DNA of 64,000 nt from contig JAQVVH010000002.1 of assembly GCA_028699065.1 (NCBI GenBank), positions 229,049 to 293,048 of the forward strand, written 5' to 3'. Both the position numbers and the translations under genes were made by a program. This DNA is from Gallionella sp. (GTDB lineage: Bacteria; Pseudomonadota; Gammaproteobacteria; Burkholderiales; Gallionellaceae). Below are positions 20,118 to 31,102 of the stretch, piece by piece. Positions within the stretch are counted from its first letter, which is position 1. Each line of letters starts with the position of its first letter. A model generated the notes under the pieces. That model searched no databases and was not told the DNA's origin. It saw only the letters and a list, made by a program, of their open reading frames with translations.

Positions 20118-20711
20118 ATGGCAACAAGTCAGTGGTGGTCGTCTGAGTCATTCTGGCGCAAGACGGCTATATGGGTGACCGGTGGTTCAATGGTTATATT
20201 GATACTACTTACTATGGATACGCTGCCGCAGATCAGCGCTGGCTCAAAACGTGTACCGGCGTATTCGGTCATCAATCATCGCATTGAATACCAGCTCGAT
20301 AACACACGGCATGTGCAGGTTCCCGTTATCGGTAAGGAAGAACCCCTGTTTGGTGTCAAGCTGACAGAGGAAGAAGCAGAAGCGCTGGTTTCGCACGGAA
20401 AAATGACCGTTCAGGCGAAAAACTGCATGAACTGCCACACCCTGCTGGGTAACGGTGCCTATTACGCACCCGACCTGACGAAGGCGTGGCTGGACCAATA
20501 TTGGGGCAACAGCGACATCCGCGAAACCCAAATGGTGGAGTTCATCAAAGACCCGTCGAACAAGCTGCACAACAGCCTCAATCGGCGTATGCCCAACCTG
20601 GGCGTGACCGATGAAGAAGCCCGCGCGGTGGTGGCTTTCCTGAAATGGATGTCCGCCATCGACACCAACGGCTTCCCCTATAACTTCAAATCCATCGAAC
20701 AGGAGAATTGA
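20118..20711 (+). CDS. norC: Nitric oxide reductase subunit C (cytochrome c)
   Basis: NorC is the membrane-anchored c-type cytochrome that feeds electrons to NorB. One N-terminal helix (about 14-33) is followed by a periplasmic domain with the heme site CMNCH (C103, C106, H107), GNGAYYAPDL and the likely axial Met of RRMPN (M158). At 197 residues it is about 50 longer than the Pseudomonas protein; the extra part lies between the anchor and the heme domain (about 40-95). It overlaps the norB ribosome-binding region. Confidence 0.95.
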   Translation: MATSQWWSSESFWRKTAIWVTGGSMVILILLTMDTLPQISAGSKRVPAYSVINHRIEYQLDNTRHVQVPVIGKEEPLFGVKLTEEEAEALVSHGKMTVQAKNCMNCHTLLGNGAYYAPDLTKAWLDQYWGNSDIRETQMVEFIKDPSNKLHNSLNRRMPNLGVTDEEARAVVAFLKWMSAIDTNGFPYNFKSIEQEN

Positions 20712-20713
20712 TC

Positions 20714-22159
20714 ATGGCGACCACGATGGGACGGTTGGATAGCGCCAACCTTAACGGCGGCCAAAAACTGGCGGTCAAATATTTTCTGGTTGCAGGCATT
20801 TTGTTTGGTGCGCAGATCCTGTTCGGACTGATTTCTGGACTGCAATACCTCATGCCGGAACTGCTCTACGGTGTACTCGACTTCAGCGTGAACCGCATGG
20901 TGCATATCAATGCACTGGTCGTCTGGCTGTTGTACGGTTTCCTCGGCTCGGTTTATTGGATGCTGGAGGAAGAATCACAGCACGAAGTGGTCGGTCTGAA
21001 ACTCGGCAATCTGATCTTCTGGGTACTCACCTCGGCAGTCACGGTCGTCGTTTTGGTTTACCTGCTCGTGCAAGTCGGGCCGGGCAATCAGACCTCCCTC
21101 TGGCTGATCAATGAAGGCCGCGAGTACATCGAGGCCCCGCGCTGGGCGGATATCGGCATCGTCGTGAGCGTGCTGGTATTTTTCTACAATGTCGCGACCA
21201 CCTTCTCCAAGGGGCGCTATACCGGCATCGCCGGTGTGCTGGTACTCGATCTGCTGGCGCTGTTCGGTCTGTATCTCGCCGGCATGTTTTATACGCCCAA
21301 CATTTCCGTCGACCAATACTGGTGGTGGTGGGTGATTCACCTCTGGGTTGAAGCCACTTGGGAAGTGATGGTCGCCTGCATCATGGCCTACGGCCTCATG
21401 AAAGTTCTGGGGGTACGGCGCAAAATCGTCGAAACCTGGCTCTACATTGAAGTCGCGCTGATGTTCGGTTCCGGCATCCTCGGTCTGGGTCACCACTACT
21501 TCTGGATCGGCACACCGGAATACTGGTTCACCATCGGCGGTCTATTCTCGGCGCTGGAACCCGTACCTCTGGTCGCCATGGTCGTGCATGCGGTATTTGA
21601 CGCGGGTGCCCGGCATGCAAAGAACTCCAACCACCCAACCATGGCTTGGCTGATCGCCCATGCCTTCGGCAACTTCTTCGGCGCGGGCGTCTGGGGCTTC
21701 ATGCATACCCTGCCGCAGATCAACCTCTACACCCACGGCACACAATGGTCGGCTTCCCACGGCCACCTCGCCTTCTTCGGGGCCTATGCCACCATCATCA
21801 TCGCCTTCTTCTATCTGGCCGCACAGCGCTGGCGCGGTGGAGTCTGGATGTCGGGCGAGTTGCCGGGTAACGGCTGGAAGTGGAAATGGGCGCTGGGCCT
21901 GCTCAATCTGGGCATGATCGGCATGACCGTGGCCCTGCTGATTTCCGGTTACGAGCAATCGCAGATCGAACGCGCCATCGAAGGTTCCAGCTGGATCGGA
22001 TACTTCGCCGCGCAGGCGCATCCCTGGTTTATACAGGGCATGTGGTGGCGCGAGGCATTCGGTGTGATGTTTGCGCTGGGTTTCGTGTTGCTGGTGTGGG
22101 ATTTACTCACCATCGGGAAGGGTGAAACCAGAGCCCAGCAAGCGATTGCAGCAGAATAA
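20714..22159 (+). CDS. norB: Nitric oxide reductase subunit B
   Basis: NorB is the catalytic subunit of cNOR, reducing two NO to N2O at a heme b3/FeB centre in the inner membrane. The 481-residue protein has 12 helices and the conserved segments HLWVEATWEV (FeB His and Glu), GLGHHYFWIG (two FeB His), FSALEPVPL and GAGVWGFMHTLPQIN, with HGTQWSASHGHLAF for the heme ligands. The ATG at 20714 has AGGAG 8 bases upstream. norQ and norD, usually needed to activate cNOR, are not adjacent. Confidence 0.97.
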   Translation: MATTMGRLDSANLNGGQKLAVKYFLVAGILFGAQILFGLISGLQYLMPELLYGVLDFSVNRMVHINALVVWLLYGFLGSVYWMLEEESQHEVVGLKLGNLIFWVLTSAVTVVVLVYLLVQVGPGNQTSLWLINEGREYIEAPRWADIGIVVSVLVFFYNVATTFSKGRYTGIAGVLVLDLLALFGLYLAGMFYTPNISVDQYWWWWVIHLWVEATWEVMVACIMAYGLMKVLGVRRKIVETWLYIEVALMFGSGILGLGHHYFWIGTPEYWFTIGGLFSALEPVPLVAMVVHAVFDAGARHAKNSNHPTMAWLIAHAFGNFFGAGVWGFMHTLPQINLYTHGTQWSASHGHLAFFGAYATIIIAFFYLAAQRWRGGVWMSGELPGNGWKWKWALGLLNLGMIGMTVALLISGYEQSQIERAIEGSSWIGYFAAQAHPWFIQGMWWREAFGVMFALGFVLLVWDLLTIGKGETRAQQAIAAE

Positions 22160-23938
<1,779 letters not shown>

Positions 23939-23950
23939 GCAGGTCTAACC

Positions 23951-23980
23951 ATGGGCGCCACCGGCGCCCATGTTCTTTTC
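23951..23980 (+). terminator. Intrinsic terminator after nirS
   Basis: ATGGGCGCC and GGCGCCCAT form a perfect 9-bp stem with the 3-nt loop ACC, followed by GTTCTTTTC. It starts 12 bp after the nirS stop and probably ends the nor-nir transcript. The T run is broken, so read-through into the TonB receptor gene is possible. Confidence 0.72.
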
Positions 23981-23989
23981 AAGCGCCCC

Positions 23990-26221
23990 ATGAAAAATTT
24001 TCACGCTCCCGGCATCACTTTAATCCTGCTGTTCGGAATTGGCACGCAGGCAAGTTTCACCCATGCACAAGAACGCGACCCCGCTTTACTGGACGAATTG
24101 GTTATCACGGCAACCCGCGTCGACACACCGGTCGCCGATGTTCCTGCAGCAGTTTCCGTCATTGACTACAAAGATATCGCGATCAGAAACGTATCGCGCA
24201 TTGGCGATGCGCTTGTGCAGGTACCCGGCCTGTATCTGCGCGGCGGCGCACTCGGACAATCACAAGGCACTCAAGGCACCAGCGGTATGTCGCTGCGCGG
24301 AGTGGACCAGTCCAGAGTCTTGGTTCTGCTGAACGGACAGCCCCTGCAGGATGCGAGCTCCGGCAAGGTCAACTGGCGGGTGCCGTTTATCGACGATATC
24401 GAACGCATAGAAGTCGTCCCCGGTGCGTTTTCGGCCTCCTACGGCAGCAACGCTATGGGCGGGGTGATCAACATCATAGGCAAACAACCCGACAGGCACG
24501 AATTCATCAGCAGAATCCAGCAAGGCTGGGGAGATGCCAGCGGAACCGATACCAGCGTGTATCTACGCGACAAGCTGGATAACGGCATAGGCTTTACCGG
24601 CGGCCTGAGTTATCAGGATAGGAGTAGCTACATAAATGATTTCGTGGTAAAAACTCCGAGCGCAGGCGTTCCCGGTACGCCGGTTGTCGGCGCAACGCCC
24701 ATCACCACTCGGGATGGAACACCGGCTTATTTGGTCGGGGATCTGGGCGCAACGTCGTGGCGATCCCTTAACGCCACCGCAAAGCTGCATTACGACCTAA
24801 ATCCGGCCGACAAGATATTCACCTCGATCAGCTACCAGCAAAGTGACCAGCGAGCCACTGCATTCAACAGCTACCTGCGTAATGCCGCAACCGGAGCACC
24901 GGTCAGCAGTGGCAATCTGGATATCAACGGGCAACTGGTCAAACTATCAAACTACGATTACACCCTGTTCTCGTTTCTTCCCTTGCAGGAGACCACCACG
25001 CAAATCCGCGTCGGCTATGACGGAACACTGGGCGACGACTTTCTTCTGAAGGCAGATCTGGCGCAGATCTCCCGCGGATACCAATTCACACTCGCGAACC
25101 CGACTGCGAATTGGGTCAACGGCGCAGGATCGCTCTCCAGCACGCCCAATAATGCGCTGGATGGCACGCTGCAGCTGAGCTTCCCCCTGACCGAACGGCA
25201 CTTTTTCGTGACCGGAATGGCATGGCATCAGGACGAGGTCAATCAACAAATCAGCGCCTTATCCAACTGGCGTGATCCCCTGACAATAACGGCACTCAAT
25301 ACCACCTATAACGGAAAATCGCGAACAGCATCCCTGTTCGCGCAGGATGAAATCAGTTTTTCGACGCCCCTCAAGCTCTACTTAGGTGGACGCTGGGATG
25401 AGTGGAGCACTCAAGGCAGCAACACAAACTACGCGGCTCCGGCAACATCGAACATTTTCCCAAGCAGGACTGTCTCCGCTTTTAGCCCAAAAATTTCGGG
25501 CATTTACCCTTTTGATGACATGTTCACTTTACGCGCATCGTTCGGGCAATCTTTTCGCGCGCCAACCAATCAGGACCTGTACACCACCTCAACCAGCCGT
25601 GGACGCACCACCTCGGGCGACCCAAACCTGCAACCGGAAAAGGGACAAACCTGGGAACTGGGTGCCGACTGGCAACCCAAAGACGAACACAAACTCAGCG
25701 CAACTATTTACGTGACCGAATTGAAGGAGATGATTTATCTGCAACAGGTATCTCCCACACAGTCACTGCGTATCAATGCTGGAAAGGCGCGCATTCAGGG
25801 GATCGATCTCAGCAGCCATCACCTACTCTCCAAGAGACTGATGCTGGAAGCAAATTACGCTTATGTTGATTCAAAGATGCTGGACAATCCGGCGGATCCG
25901 CTGAGCGTGGAAAAACGTTTGACAGATTCGCCCAAAAATATTGCCGGCCTTACGCTGACTGCACGGCGGGAAGCCTGGACGGGCGTGGTGGATGCGCATT
26001 ATTACGGACACACCTTCTGGACGGCGCAAAATACCGACGTAGTAGAAGGCGTACCGGGAAGCTATGACGCCTACAGCATGTTCAATGCCAGCCTGAGTTA
26101 TCGGTTTAGCCCGGAAATCACCGGGAAAATTTCTGTTAACAATCTTATGGATACTGTTGCTTATTCCTACTTTCTTTTGCCGCGCCGCAACCTGACCGCC
26201 GAACTGCGCTTGGAATACTAG
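23990..26221 (+). CDS. TonB-dependent outer-membrane receptor
   Basis: A 743-residue outer-membrane transporter with a signal peptide (to about residue 26), a TonB box in LDELVITATR, a plug domain (about 35-150, with MSLRGVDQSRVLVLLNG and SYGSNAMGGVINI) and a 22-strand barrel ending in Tyr. The ligand is not evident; a metal chelate or heme-like compound would fit its place next to a heme enzyme. The start at 23990 was chosen because the longer frame begins inside the nirS terminator. No clear Shine-Dalgarno sequence is seen. Confidence 0.85.
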   Translation: MKNFHAPGITLILLFGIGTQASFTHAQERDPALLDELVITATRVDTPVADVPAAVSVIDYKDIAIRNVSRIGDALVQVPGLYLRGGALGQSQGTQGTSGMSLRGVDQSRVLVLLNGQPLQDASSGKVNWRVPFIDDIERIEVVPGAFSASYGSNAMGGVINIIGKQPDRHEFISRIQQGWGDASGTDTSVYLRDKLDNGIGFTGGLSYQDRSSYINDFVVKTPSAGVPGTPVVGATPITTRDGTPAYLVGDLGATSWRSLNATAKLHYDLNPADKIFTSISYQQSDQRATAFNSYLRNAATGAPVSSGNLDINGQLVKLSNYDYTLFSFLPLQETTTQIRVGYDGTLGDDFLLKADLAQISRGYQFTLANPTANWVNGAGSLSSTPNNALDGTLQLSFPLTERHFFVTGMAWHQDEVNQQISALSNWRDPLTITALNTTYNGKSRTASLFAQDEISFSTPLKLYLGGRWDEWSTQGSNTNYAAPATSNIFPSRTVSAFSPKISGIYPFDDMFTLRASFGQSFRAPTNQDLYTTSTSRGRTTSGDPNLQPEKGQTWELGADWQPKDEHKLSATIYVTELKEMIYLQQVSPTQSLRINAGKARIQGIDLSSHHLLSKRLMLEANYAYVDSKMLDNPADPLSVEKRLTDSPKNIAGLTLTARREAWTGVVDAHYYGHTFWTAQNTDVVEGVPGSYDAYSMFNASLSYRFSPEITGKISVNNLMDTVAYSYFLLPRRNLTAELRLEY

Positions 26222-26359
26222 CCATCGGTTTGCGCACGCGGAATAACGCAGGATGCAGCGAGCTGCGCAAATTGGTTACAGCGTCCGACAATTTGTAGTG
26301 TCCTAGCCCAATAACGATCCGCGAGTTTTTTTATATATTTAATTGTCAGGACATTCCGC
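26222..26359. other. Intergenic region upstream of nnrS
   Basis: This 138-bp gap holds an 8-bp inverted repeat TTTGCGCA/TGCGCAAA (26229-26236 and 26264-26271) with a long loop, possibly part of a transcript end, and an AT-rich stretch before nnrS. No palindrome like the NsrR boxes and no FNR-type TTGAT-N4-ATCAA box was found. Confidence 0.4.
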
Positions 26360-27571
26360 ATGTTCAAATCTCTCGTCGCTGCACCTCACCGTGTCATGTT
26401 TTTTGGAGGGGCCGTGCAGACCCTGCTCGCCATGCTGTGGTGGCTGTTCGATCTGTCCACGCGTTACCTCTTCCCCGCGCAGACTTTGGCCTGGCCGCTG
26501 TTTCCGACCGCCCTTCACATCTGGCTGATGCTTTTCGGCATGTTGCCGTTTTTCTTTTTCGGTTTCCTCATGACCACCTTTCCGCGCTGGATGGCGGGGC
26601 ACGAAATTCCGGCGTCACGCCATGTACCGGCCTTCGCGTTCATGTTTTTCGGCGCCATGCTGTTCTACGCCGGGCTTTTCGCAGGCGCGGCGCTGCTGGT
26701 GCTGGCGAGCACATCCATGCTGGTCGGCTGGGCTATCGGCTTGTACGCGCTGTGGCGCGTTCTGCGCGATACACGGCCCGGCAACAAGCACCATACCGTG
26801 GTGCTGTTTATCGCGTTCTGCAGCGGCTGGCTGGCGCTGGTTTCATTCCTGATGTGGCAATTGAACAATGAGCATGACTGGCTGCAATTCGCGTTGCGCG
26901 CCGCATTGTGGGGTTTCGTGCTGCCGGTATTCGCCACCGTGGCACACCGCATGATCCCGTTCTTCACCTCCAGCGCGTTGCAGCAACAGGATGTGCCGCG
27001 CCCGATCTGGCCCTGGTGGACCATGCTGGCGATGAGTCTGGCGCACGGCGTGCTGGAATTCTTCAATCTGTCCGCCTGGTTGTGGTTGGCCGACCTGCCG
27101 CTGGCGTTCGCGTCCCTCAGGCTGAGCTGGCTGTGGGGCTTTCGTCGCAGTTTCAGCAATCCGCTGCTGGCTGTGCTGCATGTCGGGTTCGCCTGGCTGG
27201 GCATCGCCATGCTGCTGTATAGCGCGCAGAGCTTGTGGCTGCTCATGCACGGAGGCACCAACTTCATCCTCGGTCTGGCGCCGCTGCACGCGCTGACCAT
27301 CGGCTGCTATGCCACGCTGATTATCGGCATGGGGACGCGCGTCACGCTGGGCCACTCCGGTCTCCCGTTCACCATTGACACACCACTCAAGCTAATGTTC
27401 GCCGGCATTCAGCTCACCGCACTGCTGCGCATCGCGGCCGACCTGTTGCCGGCGCAATCCGGATGGATATATCTCGCCGCCACCCTGTTGTGGCTGGCCT
27501 GCTTCGGCCCGTGGGTGTGGCGCTACCTCCCTGCCTACTGGCGACCGCGCGCTGACGGGCAACCGGGCTGA
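26360..27571 (+). CDS. nnrS: NnrS family membrane protein
   Basis: NnrS proteins are heme- and copper-containing membrane proteins associated with denitrification that help cells tolerate NO stress. The 403-residue protein has about 12 helices and typical family segments near the start (APHRVMFFGGAVQTLLAMLWW), FFFFGFLMTTFPRW, and PVFATVAHRMIPFFTS in the middle. It lies in the NO cluster and is followed at once by a hemerythrin gene. Confidence 0.92.
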   Translation: MFKSLVAAPHRVMFFGGAVQTLLAMLWWLFDLSTRYLFPAQTLAWPLFPTALHIWLMLFGMLPFFFFGFLMTTFPRWMAGHEIPASRHVPAFAFMFFGAMLFYAGLFAGAALLVLASTSMLVGWAIGLYALWRVLRDTRPGNKHHTVVLFIAFCSGWLALVSFLMWQLNNEHDWLQFALRAALWGFVLPVFATVAHRMIPFFTSSALQQQDVPRPIWPWWTMLAMSLAHGVLEFFNLSAWLWLADLPLAFASLRLSWLWGFRRSFSNPLLAVLHVGFAWLGIAMLLYSAQSLWLLMHGGTNFILGLAPLHALTIGCYATLIIGMGTRVTLGHSGLPFTIDTPLKLMFAGIQLTALLRIAADLLPAQSGWIYLAATLLWLACFGPWVWRYLPAYWRPRADGQPG

Positions 27572-27574
27572 GTG

Positions 27575-27958
27575 ATGCAACGTAGTCCCTTGCTGCAGCC
27601 GTTGTCGCGTGAACATCACCAGGCGCTGAAGCTGGCGAAACGATGCGCGCGCGCGGCCGCAACGGGCGATGCGGAACAGATCGCGCAGGCTTGCGAAGCC
27701 GCCTTGCAGGCGTTTGCAGCGGAGCTGGAGCCGCATTTCCAGATCGAGGAGCGCGAGCTGTTGCCTAACTTGCGTACGGATGCGGGTCTGGCACTGGTGC
27801 AGCGTACGCAGGTGGAACATCGCGTCTTGCGCGAACTGCGCACAGGCTTGCAGCATCGCGAAGGGGCGGCATTGACCGAATTTTCCAGGTTGTTGCATGC
27901 GCATGTGCGTTTCGAGGAGCGCGAACTGTTTCCCTTTATCGAGGCTTTGCTCGGCTGA
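27575..27958 (+). CDS. Hemerythrin HHE-domain protein
   Basis: A 127-residue four-helix protein with the metal-ligand motifs REHHQALKLA, HFQIEERELLPNL, EHRVLRELR and HVRFEERELFPFIE, a complete hemerythrin ligand set. It starts within 4 bp of the nnrS stop (ATG at 27575, or GTG at 27572), so it is expressed with nnrS. Binding of O2 or NO is likely; the exact role is inferred from the neighbours. Confidence 0.88.
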   Translation: MQRSPLLQPLSREHHQALKLAKRCARAAATGDAEQIAQACEAALQAFAAELEPHFQIEERELLPNLRTDAGLALVQRTQVEHRVLRELRTGLQHREGAALTEFSRLLHAHVRFEERELFPFIEALLG

Positions 27959-27971
27959 AGATCGTTGCATC

Positions 27972-28000
27972 TTGTGTGTTGCAATTTATCCGACTAAGAT
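27972..28000 (+). promoter_or_regulatory. Candidate sigma70 promoter of the ABC exporter operon
   Basis: TTGTGT, a 17-bp spacer and TAAGAT lie in the 62-bp gap after the hemerythrin gene, about 30 bp upstream of the membrane-fusion gene. Spacing is ideal and both hexamers match reasonably. Confidence 0.5.
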
Positions 28001-28029
28001 AGTAGCAAATTACTTATCTGGTGGCAGAC

Positions 28030-29193
28030 ATGTCCGGGCAAAAGATCAAACTTCTGGTGGTGGGTGGCGCTGTGCTGGCGCTGTTCGTGTGGGTCATCAT
28101 GACGCAGGGACCGCTGGCGTCGGTGAAGGTCACGGTCGAGCAGGTGCAGACTGGCGACCTGACGAACAGCGTGTTCGGTGTGGGCACGGTACAGGCGCGG
28201 CACCGCCATGATCTGGCACCGACCATGACCGGCAGGGTGAAGAACGTGCGCGTCGATCAGGGCGATACGGTCAAGGCAGGGCAGGTGCTGGCCGAGATGG
28301 ACCCGGTCGATCTGGACGACAAGCAGGCGGGTGCGCGGCGCATGGTCGACAAGTCGCTCAATGCGATCCGTGCGGCGGAAGCGCAACTGAGCGAGGCACA
28401 GAGCCGGCTCAAGACCGTGGATGCCACCATGGTGCGTTATCAGGAGTTGCGCAGCGGCGGATTCATCAGCAAAGAAATGTTCGATGCCAAGCTGCACGAA
28501 CAGAACGCGGCACAGGCTGCGGCTGTCGCGGCCGCAGCCAATCTGGCCTCTTCCCGGGATGAAAATGCACGTACTGAGGCCGAGTTGCGCGGTATCGGCA
28601 AGGCGCGCGCGCAGATGCAGCTAGTCAGTCCGATCGACGGTGTCCTCACGCTGCGCCTCATCGAGCCAGGTAGCACCGTGGTTGCTGGGCAGCTTGCGCT
28701 ACAGGTGATCGACAATAGCAAGTTATGGGTCGAGACGCGCATCGCGCAACAACAAGCCGGACAGGTGCAGGCCGGACAGCCGGCGCAGATCGTGCTGCGT
28801 TCCCGCCCGCATGCGCCGGTCGCAGGCCAGGTCGCGCGCGTGGACCGGGTGAGTGACGCGGTGACCGAGGAGCGCATCGTCAACGTCACGCTCGACGTGC
28901 CGGATGTCAGCCTCGGCGAATATGCGGAAGTCACCATCGCATTGCCGGTCATGAAACAGGTGCGCAGCATCCCGAGTGCCGCCGTGAAGACGGTGAGCGA
29001 CCAGACCGGCGTGTGGGTCTTGCAGGACGGCGAAGCACGCTTCAAGCCAGTGCGGATCGGCCTCGCCACCCTCGATGGTCGCAGCCAGATCCTGGAGGGG
29101 CTGGCTGATGGTGAGGCAGTGATCGTGCACAGTCAGCAATTCCTGCGCGCGGGCCTGCCGGTGAAGGTGGTCGCTGCGCTGGTGCGGGGCTGA
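28030..29193 (+). CDS. Membrane-fusion (periplasmic adaptor) protein of an ABC exporter
   Basis: A 387-residue HlyD/DevB-type adaptor with an N-terminal membrane anchor (about 8-25), a biotinyl-lipoyl-like domain (GRVKNVRVDQGDTVKAGQVL), a coiled-coil hairpin (about 90-180), a second lipoyl half (VSPIDGVLTLRLIEPGST) and beta-barrel domains. It links an inner-membrane permease to an outer-membrane duct. The next two genes encode the permease and ATPase, so this is the first subunit of a DevBCA or MacAB-like exporter. A GTG start three codons upstream is possible. Confidence 0.88.
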   Translation: MSGQKIKLLVVGGAVLALFVWVIMTQGPLASVKVTVEQVQTGDLTNSVFGVGTVQARHRHDLAPTMTGRVKNVRVDQGDTVKAGQVLAEMDPVDLDDKQAGARRMVDKSLNAIRAAEAQLSEAQSRLKTVDATMVRYQELRSGGFISKEMFDAKLHEQNAAQAAAVAAAANLASSRDENARTEAELRGIGKARAQMQLVSPIDGVLTLRLIEPGSTVVAGQLALQVIDNSKLWVETRIAQQQAGQVQAGQPAQIVLRSRPHAPVAGQVARVDRVSDAVTEERIVNVTLDVPDVSLGEYAEVTIALPVMKQVRSIPSAAVKTVSDQTGVWVLQDGEARFKPVRIGLATLDGRSQILEGLADGEAVIVHSQQFLRAGLPVKVVAALVRG

Positions 29194-29196
29194 TCC

Positions 29197-30378
29197 GTGA
29201 TCAATCTGGCGAGTCGCGACATCCTGCACGGCTGGGGGAAGTTCGTCTTCACCGGCGTGGGTCTTGGTCTGTTGATCGGCGTGACGCTAACCATGGCCGG
29301 GGTGTATCGCGGCATGGTGGATGATGCGCGCGTGCTGATCGAGAACGCGGGTGCCGACTTGTGGGTGGTGCAGCAGGACACGCTGGGGCCTTATGCCGAG
29401 CCGTCCAGCGTGCGCGATGATGTGGCGCGCGATCTGTTGGGGCTGCCGGGCATACGCGAGGCCGGCAACGTGACTTACCTGACCATGCAGATGAATCATG
29501 CCGGCAAGGATATCCGTGTGATGGTGGTCGGTTTTGAAACCGGCAAGCCGGGTGCGCCGGGTTATCTGGTGGCGGGACGTCCGGTAACCCGCTCGCATTA
29601 CGAGGCGGTGGCCGACATCAAGACCGGTCTGGCGCTGGGCGACCGGGTCAGCATCCGCCGCCACGAATACACGGTAGTCGGCCTGACGCGGCGCATGGTC
29701 TCGTCCAGTGGCGACCCGATGATCTTCATCCCGCTGAAGGATGCGCAGGAAGCGCAGTTCCTGAAAGACAACGATGCGCTGGTCAACGAGCGTGCGCGCA
29801 CTGCCGCCAATCCCGCCTTCAATCGCCCCGGTGTGCTGGAGGCGGTGCAGGCCAGCCAGACTTCCAGCCATCTGGTGAACGCGGTGCTGGTGCGCACCGC
29901 ACCGGGCGAGGAAGCGGCGGTGGCCGCGCAGATCGAACGCTGGAAACATCTGCAGGCCTATACCAAACCGCAGATGGACGAGATCCTGGTGGCGCGCCTG
30001 ATCGCCACCTCGTCCAAACAGATCTTCATGTTCCTGGTGATCCTCGCCGTGGTCAGCGCGGCCATCGTCGCCTTCATCATCTACACCATGACGCTGAACA
30101 AGGTGCGCGAGATCGCGGTGCTGAAACTGATCGGCGCGACCAACCTCACCATCAGCGGCATGATCCTGCAGCAGGCGCTGGGCCTTGGGCTGATCGGCTT
30201 CATGGTGGGCAAGCTGTCTGCCACGCTGTGGGCACCGCTGTTCCCAAAGTTCGTACTGCTGTTGCCGGGCGACGCGGTGACCGGCTTCATCCTAGTCATG
30301 CTGATGTGTGCCGTCGCCAGCGTCTTCGCCATTCGCGCAGCTCTAAGTATCGATCCGGCTACGGCCATCGGAGGATAG
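29197..30378 (+). CDS. ABC exporter permease, FtsX/MacB-like (DevC type)
   Basis: A 393-residue permease with one N-terminal helix (about 15-35), a large periplasmic MacB-PCD-like domain (about 40-270) and three C-terminal helices (about 275-300, 317-340 and 357-380). The KVREIAVLKLIGATN segment is the coupling region typical of FtsX-like permeases. It starts with GTG 3 bp after the adaptor gene. Such mechanotransmission transporters export lipids, heme or peptides; the substrate here is unknown. Confidence 0.88.
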   Translation: MINLASRDILHGWGKFVFTGVGLGLLIGVTLTMAGVYRGMVDDARVLIENAGADLWVVQQDTLGPYAEPSSVRDDVARDLLGLPGIREAGNVTYLTMQMNHAGKDIRVMVVGFETGKPGAPGYLVAGRPVTRSHYEAVADIKTGLALGDRVSIRRHEYTVVGLTRRMVSSSGDPMIFIPLKDAQEAQFLKDNDALVNERARTAANPAFNRPGVLEAVQASQTSSHLVNAVLVRTAPGEEAAVAAQIERWKHLQAYTKPQMDEILVARLIATSSKQIFMFLVILAVVSAAIVAFIIYTMTLNKVREIAVLKLIGATNLTISGMILQQALGLGLIGFMVGKLSATLWAPLFPKFVLLLPGDAVTGFILVMLMCAVASVFAIRAALSIDPATAIGG

Positions 30379-30382
30379 GCAA

Positions 30383-31090
30383 ATGAGCGAACCCGCGATC
30401 AATATCGAAAATTTGAAGAAACGCTACGGCGAGGGCGATACCGCAGTCGATGCGCTCAAGGGTGTGGAAATGACTATCTGGCCAGGCGAGGTAGTCGGCC
30501 TAGTCGGTCCCAGCGGTTCCGGCAAGAGCACGCTGCTCAAATGTCTAGGGGCGGTGATCGAGCCCACCGCCGGGCGCATGACGCTAGGCGGACAGACCAT
30601 CTTCGACGAAAAGTGGCTCATCGACGATCTGCGCGAACTGCGCCGCGACCGCATCGGTTTCGTGTTCCAGGCGCCCTATCTGATCCCCTTCCTCGATGTC
30701 ACCGACAACGTCGCCATCCTGCCCATGCTGGCTGGCATGGCGGATGCACCTGCGCGCCAACGTGCGCTGGAATTGTTACAGGCACTGGATGTGGCACACC
30801 GTGCGCAGGCGCGTGTATCGCAGTTGTCCGGCGGCGAACAGCAGCGCGTCTCGATCGCGCGCGCACTGGCCAACCATCCACCAGTGATCCTAGCCGATGA
30901 GCCGACCGCGCCGCTGGATAGTGAACGCGCGCTGAACGTAGTGCGCATCCTTAACCAAATGGCAGAGCAGTATCAGACAGCCATCATCGTGGTGACCCAC
31001 GACGAGAAGATCATCCCGACCTTCAAGCGCATCTATCACATCCGCGATGGGCGTACCTACGAGAAAGCCGGCGAAGGCAGGCAGGTTTAA
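30383..31090 (+). CDS. ABC exporter ATPase (LolD/DevA type)
   Basis: A 235-residue ATPase with Walker A (GPSGSGKST), Q-loop (FVFQAPYLIPF), signature LSGGEQQRVSIARAL, Walker B (VILADEPTAPLDSE) and the H-loop His (VVTHDEK). All catalytic residues are present. It starts 4 bp after the permease and energises it. Confidence 0.93.
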   Translation: MSEPAINIENLKKRYGEGDTAVDALKGVEMTIWPGEVVGLVGPSGSGKSTLLKCLGAVIEPTAGRMTLGGQTIFDEKWLIDDLRELRRDRIGFVFQAPYLIPFLDVTDNVAILPMLAGMADAPARQRALELLQALDVAHRAQARVSQLSGGEQQRVSIARALANHPPVILADEPTAPLDSERALNVVRILNQMAEQYQTAIIVVTHDEKIIPTFKRIYHIRDGRTYEKAGEGRQV

Positions 31091-31102
31091 GGAGGCAAGA
31101 AA

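Noticed and set aside
23951..23989. Upstream start for the TonB receptor
   Set aside because: These codons form the stem of the nirS terminator; the signal peptide begins at 23990.
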